NCBI RefSeq assembly: GCF_029784155.1
Contig: NC_073691.1
Location: forward strand, 26,386,146 to 26,450,145
Length of the DNA stretch: 64,000 nt
Origin: Uranotaenia lowii
Taxonomy: Eukaryota > Arthropoda > Insecta > Diptera > Culicidae
Reading direction: 5' to 3'
Below, piece after piece: positions 58,661-64,000 of the stretch (the first letter of the stretch is position 1; each line of letters opens with the position of its first letter). Both the position numbers and the translations under genes were made by a program. Below the pieces are notes generated by a model. The model searched no databases and was not told where the DNA came from. It saw only the letters and a list, made by a program, of their open reading frames with translations.

Positions 58661-60783
58661 AGTATTTTTTGTCATTTTTGTCATTTTTGTCATTTTTGTC
58701 ATTTTTTTCATTTTTGTCATTTTTGTCATTTTTGTCATTTTTGTCATTTTTGTCATTTTTGTCATTTTTGTCATTTTTGTCATTTTTGTCATTTTTGTCA
58801 TTTTTGTCATTTTTGTCATTTTTGTCATTTTTGTCATTTTTGTCATTTTTGTCATTTTTGTCATTTTTGTCATTTTTGTCATTTTTGTCATTTTTGTCAT
58901 TTTTGTCATTTTTGTCATTTTTGTCATTTTTGTCATTTTTGTCATTTTTGTCATTTTTGTCATTTTTGTCATTTTTGTCATTTTTGTCATTTTTGTCATT
59001 TTTGTCATTTTTGTCATTTTTGTCATTTTTGTCATTTTTGTCATTTTTGTCATTTTTGTCATTTTTGTCATTTTTGTCATTTTTGTCATTTTTGTCATTT
59101 TTGTCATTTTTGTCATTTTTGTCATTTTTGTCATTTTTGTCATTTTTGTCATTTTTGTCATTTTTGTCATTTTTGTCATTTTTGTCATTTTTGTCATTTT
59201 TGTCATTTTTGTCATTTTTGTCATTTTTGTCATTTTTGTCATTTTTGTCATTTTTGTCATTTTTGTCATTTTTGTCATTTTTGTCATTTTTGTCATTTTT
59301 GTCATTTTTGTCATTTTTGTCATTTTTGTCATTTTTGTCATTTTGGTCATTTTTGTCATTTTTGTCATTTATGTCATTTATGTCATTTTTGTCAATTTTG
59401 TCATTTTTGTCATTTTTGTCATTTTTGTCATTTTTGTCATTTTTGTCATTTTTGTCATTTTTGTCATTTTTGTCATTTTTGTCATTTTTGTCATTTTTGT
59501 CATTTTTGTCTCTTTTGTCATTTTTGTCATTTTTGTCATTTTTGTCATTTTTGTCATTTTTGTCATTTTTGTCATTTTTGTCATTTTTGTCATTTTTGTC
59601 ATTTTTGTCATTTTTGTCATTTTTGTCATTTTTGTCATTTTTGTCATTTTTGTCATATTTGTCATTTTTGTCATTTTTGTCATTTTTGTCATTTTTGTCA
59701 TTTTTGTCATTTTTGTCATTTTTGTCATTTTTGTCATTTTTGTCATTTTTGTCATTTTTGTCATTTTTGTCATTTTTGTCATTTTTGTCATTTTTGTCAT
59801 TTTTGTCATTTTTGTCATTTTTGTCATTTTTGTCATTTTTGTCATTTTTGTCATTTTTGTCATTTTTGTCATTTTTGTCATTTTTGTCATTTTTGTCATT
59901 TTTGTCATTTTTGTCATTTTTGTCATTTTTGTCATTTTTGTCATTTTTGTCATTTTTGTCATTTTTGTCATTTTTGTCATTTTTGTCATTTTTGTCATTT
60001 TTGTCATTGTCATTTTTGTCATTTTTGTCATTTTTGTCATTTTTGTCATTTTGTCATTTTTGTCATTTTTGTCATTTTTGTCATTTTTGTCATTTTTGTC
60101 ATTTTTGTCATTTTTGTCATTTTTGTCATTTTTGTCATTTTTGTCATTTTTGTCATTTTTGTCATTTTTGTCATTTTTGTCATTTTTGTCATTTTTGTCA
60201 TTTTTGTCATTTTTGTCATTTTTGTCATTTTTGTCATTTTTGTCATTTTTGTCATTTTTGTCATTTTTGTCATTTTTGTCATTTTTGTCATTTTTGTCAT
60301 TTTTGTCATTTTTGTCATTTTTGTCATTTTTGTCATTTTTGTCATTTTTGTCATTTTTGTCATTTTTGTCATTTTTGTCATTTTTGTCATTTTTGTCATT
60401 TTGTCATTTTTGTCATTTTTGTCATTTTTGTCATTTTTGTCATTTTTGTCATTTTTGTCATTTTTGTCATTTTTGTCATTTTTGTCATTTTGTCATTTTT
60501 GTCATTTTTGTCATTTTTGTCATTTTTGTCATTTTTGTCATTTTTGTCATTTTGTCATTTTTGTCATTTTTGTCATTTTTGTCATTTTTGTCATTTTTGT
60601 CATTTTTGTCATTTTTGTCATTTTTGTCATTTTTGTCATTTTTGTCATTTTTGTCATTTTTGTCATTTTTGTCATTTTTGTCATTTTTGTCATTTTTGTC
60701 ATTTTTGTCATTTTCGTCATTTTTTTCTTTTTGTCATTTTTGTCATTTTTGTCATTTTTGTCATTTTTGTCATTTTTGTCATT
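58661..60783. repeat. 9-bp minisatellite TTTTTGTCA, about 235 copies
   Basis: Nearly perfect TTTTTGTCA with a few 8-bp or shortened units (about 60008, 60051, 60401, 60490, 60550) that switch the reading frame of the artefactual ORFs. It ends abruptly at 60783 against unique sequence. The unit is the same, on the same strand, as in the array at 11301-16224. Confidence 0.97.
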
Positions 60784-63770
60784 AGCGTTTTCTCCACATT
60801 TTCCTAGTTTTTATATATCTACATTCTGCTTTGCAAATGACTTCAAAATCTTCCAAAATTGAGTGCGTGTTTTGCACTTTTTGCTTTTTTCAGTTCACAG
60901 TTTTGTTCCAAAGCTACTGTTTTCGATTTAAATTTTTAAATAGGCGGCTCCCATTCCACAGATCGTGAGATATATAGGCATCTGTAGGCTACAACCATTT
61001 CACAGATTGGCACCTTTCTCGGAGATGAGTATCACAATCATTGAAACATATCTGAGGAGGCTCGAGTGAATAAATGAGGAGAAACGAAAGTAACCAAATC
61101 GAAACCAATCGCTAATGACTCTCCCCAAATTAGCACAATAATGTTGAGAGAGAAGCCAAATTCAATTCACACGTCCACTTGGAAAGTTTTATTATGCTAG
61201 TTTTATTTTATGAACTTGATTTTTTCTAAAATTTTAAATTAAAAATCCGTTAAAAAATGAGTAAGATTTGAAATATTTTCGGTTACAGTCGATTGGATTT
61301 CCCACCATCCTCAAACTTTTGGCATGGGAAAAATTCAAATTGCGGGAAATTAAATTAAAAATTAAACAAGAAAAAACTTGATTTGTCCCGTTCCGAACCA
61401 AATAACATGACAAACCAAAAGCATTCATTGATTTCACGAGATTTCTCCCGGCATAAGAAAGAAAGATTTCGAAACCTCCGGTTTTATTTTTCGCTGTTTT
61501 GGGGGGAACCGAGCTTCCGAATTTTTGGACCGGCTCTGCGGAAGACATTCGGCGGTTGTCTGCCGCGCGGCCAGAGTTCGGTCATTTGGCGGTTAATTGG
61601 AATCACGATAATGAAATCAACTGAGGAGAAATCTGGCGGCGGATGGAGGCTGACTGATGAAACAGTGAAACAGGTTTGGCACGTGCGTTTTTGTGTGTGG
61701 AAAAGTTATGAAATAATTTTCATCCGTCTGTGGTGATTACTTCGGGTTAAGTTTTGGTTAAGTTTTTGACACGATTTCATTCGAATATCTTATGGGAATG
61801 CTTCAGAGATTATTCGTATGCTTCAATACTAATCAAACTTGATTGAATCGACTAATTAAACGTACCACCTTTTTAAAAGCCTCGGCAGCGAACTTGACTA
61901 GGTCTCAGCCGATTTAGTATAAAGGTAAGAAATTTCTTAATTTAAGCCCACTTCCTCCGGGCTGTTTTCCGGCGACGACACGTCCAACTTCAGCCGGTAT
62001 GTGACAGTGAGTCATTTTGTTGGTTGGGACCCAAAGAGACGGTTAATCTGATCATCCATCCCCATCTCCGGTCGGTTAAACCGGAGACCCAGACCGGGGA
62101 AGTCAGACGAGAAAGTTTTACTTTGAGAAATTATCAACAAATCTGGTAAAGAGGGGGTTCGTCGTCACTTATCATTCAAGTCCCAATAGGTAACAGGTAC
62201 ATCACGCGCCAAACCCATTGAAGACCTTCATTGAGCTCCCCGCCCCCATTCGGGTCGGACCTTAAGGGTGAAACCTTGACAAGTGCTGGTGGACCCTCAA
62301 GCCTGTTGTTGTGGGAAAAGTGGAAAATTATGAGTTTTTATTTTTTTAATTACAACCCTCCTCGGTAAGGGTCTACTAGTCGTTATATTTTTTTTTCTCT
62401 CTTCTTGGTTCCACTCCCTTCATTGACTTTGGCTCTTTGACAGTGCGGTGGGTCAATGTGATATTTGCTGCTGGAGAGGGTCATTTGCTGCTTCTCTCGA
62501 GTAGTGGCGGCAAATTGACGACGATTAGACGCACTTACAGCTGACTAATTACTGGCGTGGCTCATTACGGAGAGCTTGGGGCTTTTGGATGCAGTAGCAT
62601 GGGCCGAAGTTGAAGAGATCTTGGAGGTTGAATGACTTTATTCTAACGTGTCGGACTGGCAACTGGATATCACTTAGATTTTATGAACAATTTCAACAGA
62701 GCATTCCGAATCCAAATCTGATCTAGATTTTTGCAATTTACTTAGAACTGATTTGTAATCAAAGGAAGTGATATTCTGACCGAATTTTTTGACGTGATAA
62801 ATATTCTGTACTTTAATAGAAGCTAAGAATTAGGTTGATGTTGAAAATCATAGCTGGAACATGCGTTACCCTTATTTCTTTTAAATTGTTCAAAAATATT
62901 TGTTTTTAAATTTTACATTTTAATTTGTTCCAAAAAATGCAATTTTTATGAAAATATATGAAACATAAGACAATAATTTAAAACGTGTTTTAAAGAAGCG
63001 AGGAAGAATGACCCTAACGGGTTAAACTCCTATCAAATAAGAAAAAAAAAAGTGTTTTTAAGAATTTAGCTCCCATTAACTTTATCTCTTTTTCAGGTAT
63101 ATTTTTCTTTTTCAAACTAAAACTGGGAAAAAGAGGGAGTGAATGCATTCCAACAATTGATAAAATCTGGAATTTTTGACAATGAAATCAACCATTGAAA
63201 AAGTTCGCTATGATTAAGTTCTTCTGCAAAAACTTTTATGATAAAAAGCAAATAAAATTAAAATTTCATTAAACTACATCTCCTGTTGACATGTTTGAGT
63301 AAATTGTGACAGGTCAGAAAAGTATGGGATACATCAAATGTAGTTTTTGTATTAACAGCCTTTAGGAATATATAACTATTTTCCATTTATTGCAGGAAAC
63401 AGATTTGGGAGGACGCAAACTCACCTTATTTTTCAAATTTAGCAAACTCAATTTTGCCCATTTTTTGCCAATTTTAACACTTCTTTATGCAAAATTTATC
63501 CCTTAAACAGACGGTTTAAAATATTGTTTTCTGAGGCCGGGACAGTAAAATAACAAAAATCGTTCACAATATTGCTGGGTGCAATTTCAACAATTTTGAT
63601 TTGATTTGAAATGTTTTCAAAATAATCGAAAAATTCATATTGATTAGCATTTGATAAAAATATTAATTCTTCTACAATTTAAATGATGAATTTGCTGATA
63701 AAAAAAAGTAATCGCTTTTGAATTTTTAATGCATTTGAGAAGTTTGAAATATTCTACTTAGTTAAGCCTA
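60784..63770. other. Host DNA without recognisable genes
   Basis: 3 kb. A plus-strand ORF of 117 codons (61383-61736) has no recognisable motif. The stretch 61880-62640 is less AT-rich than its surroundings, with words such as 'cagctgactaattactgg' near 62540 that include a homeodomain-type TAATTA. It could be a regulatory region of a neighbouring gene, which is speculation. Confidence 0.5.
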
Positions 63771-63776
63771 GATTCC

Positions 63777-64000
63777 TTGCATTTTGCTCGGAAAATAGTT
63801 ACTACAGAATCGATCAAATGGGCAATCGATGGTTTTGCTCAATACAAATCTTCTGAAATTGACGGGTTATTTCCAGTTTTGCTTCAAAAAGTTTTCGATC
63901 ATTTCAAACACATATCTATTAAGAAAAATAATAATAAGCAGTTTTGCTCATGGATATATTCCTAAACTTTGGCGGCAGATAGCCGTGAAATTCATTTCTA
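63777..64000 (+). pseudogene. Non-LTR retrotransposon reverse transcriptase fragment
   Basis: 63777-63925 reads VTTESIKWAIDGFAQYKSS then IDGLFPVLLQ, the typical N-terminal part of an R1/Jockey-type RT domain. After a frameshift, 63946-63998 reads AHGYIPKLWRQIAVKFIS, the next conserved block of the same domain. The element would continue beyond the window. The frameshift and the short conserved tract indicate a decayed copy. Confidence 0.65.

Noticed and set aside
61383..61736. 117-codon plus-strand ORF
   Set aside because: No recognisable domain, partly antisense to another open frame, and no signals for start or splicing.

Overview
This is a eukaryotic, non-bacterial window, almost certainly insect and most likely mosquito. 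That is inferred from the element repertoire: a BEL/Pao retrotransposon whose Gag starts with a PHD finger, a Ty1/copia element with a copia-style initiator-tRNA primer site, Helitrons with TC...CTAG ends, hAT and TA-type MITEs, and AT-rich introns. I cannot name the species. Genes are sparse. Tandem arrays fill about a third of the window, transposable elements about another third, and the rest is AT-rich DNA without recognisable genes.

Layout. 1-8422: an old minus-strand copia element whose reading frame is split by two later insertions, a non-autonomous Helitron (2649-4849) and a poly(A)-tailed, ORF-less retroposon (4988-6611) with a 14-bp target duplication. 8536-10480: the only convincing host locus, with a 43-codon ORF followed 98 bp later by a two-exon gene for a 277-aa protein with an N-terminal hydrophobic segment (unrecognised family). 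10.6-18.4 kb: a giant minisatellite. It begins as a degenerate 11-bp unit, becomes about 550 copies of TTTTTGTCA, and at 16215-16230 flips strand into about 236 copies of GACAATTTT. 22.2-25.5 kb: a palindromic minisatellite of about 37 bp. 27.8-31.1 kb: a 13-bp minisatellite with an 846-bp internal duplication. 31.1-42.2 kb: AT-rich DNA with a SINE-like segment, a TA-type MITE (35846-36620) and a hAT MITE with perfect 8-bp target duplications (38082-39288) that itself contains a Helitron 3' end. 42.2-60.8 kb: a second 9-bp satellite (TTTTTGTAA, then TTTTTGTCA), interrupted by a young 10,086-bp BEL element (47450-57535) with LTRs that look identical and a 5-bp GTAAT duplication. 60.8-64 kb: AT-rich DNA ending in a non-LTR reverse transcriptase fragment cut by the window edge.

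How the parts relate. The same TGACAA/TTGTCA-centred 9-mer family recurs at 8.4, 11-18, 42-47 and 57-61 kb, so it looks like a local satellite 'country' that was amplified, inverted and then invaded by retrotransposons. The BEL element keeps PHD, Gag, protease, RT, RNase H and integrase motifs, but its coding is broken in several places: an in-frame TAA-ATG, an AT-rich insert or intron, an ATGA overlap before Gag-Pol and a one-base frame break before integrase. The long ORFs inside the satellites are artefacts of 9-bp periodicity and are not annotated as genes. All coordinates were read by eye, so repeat boundaries are approximate.
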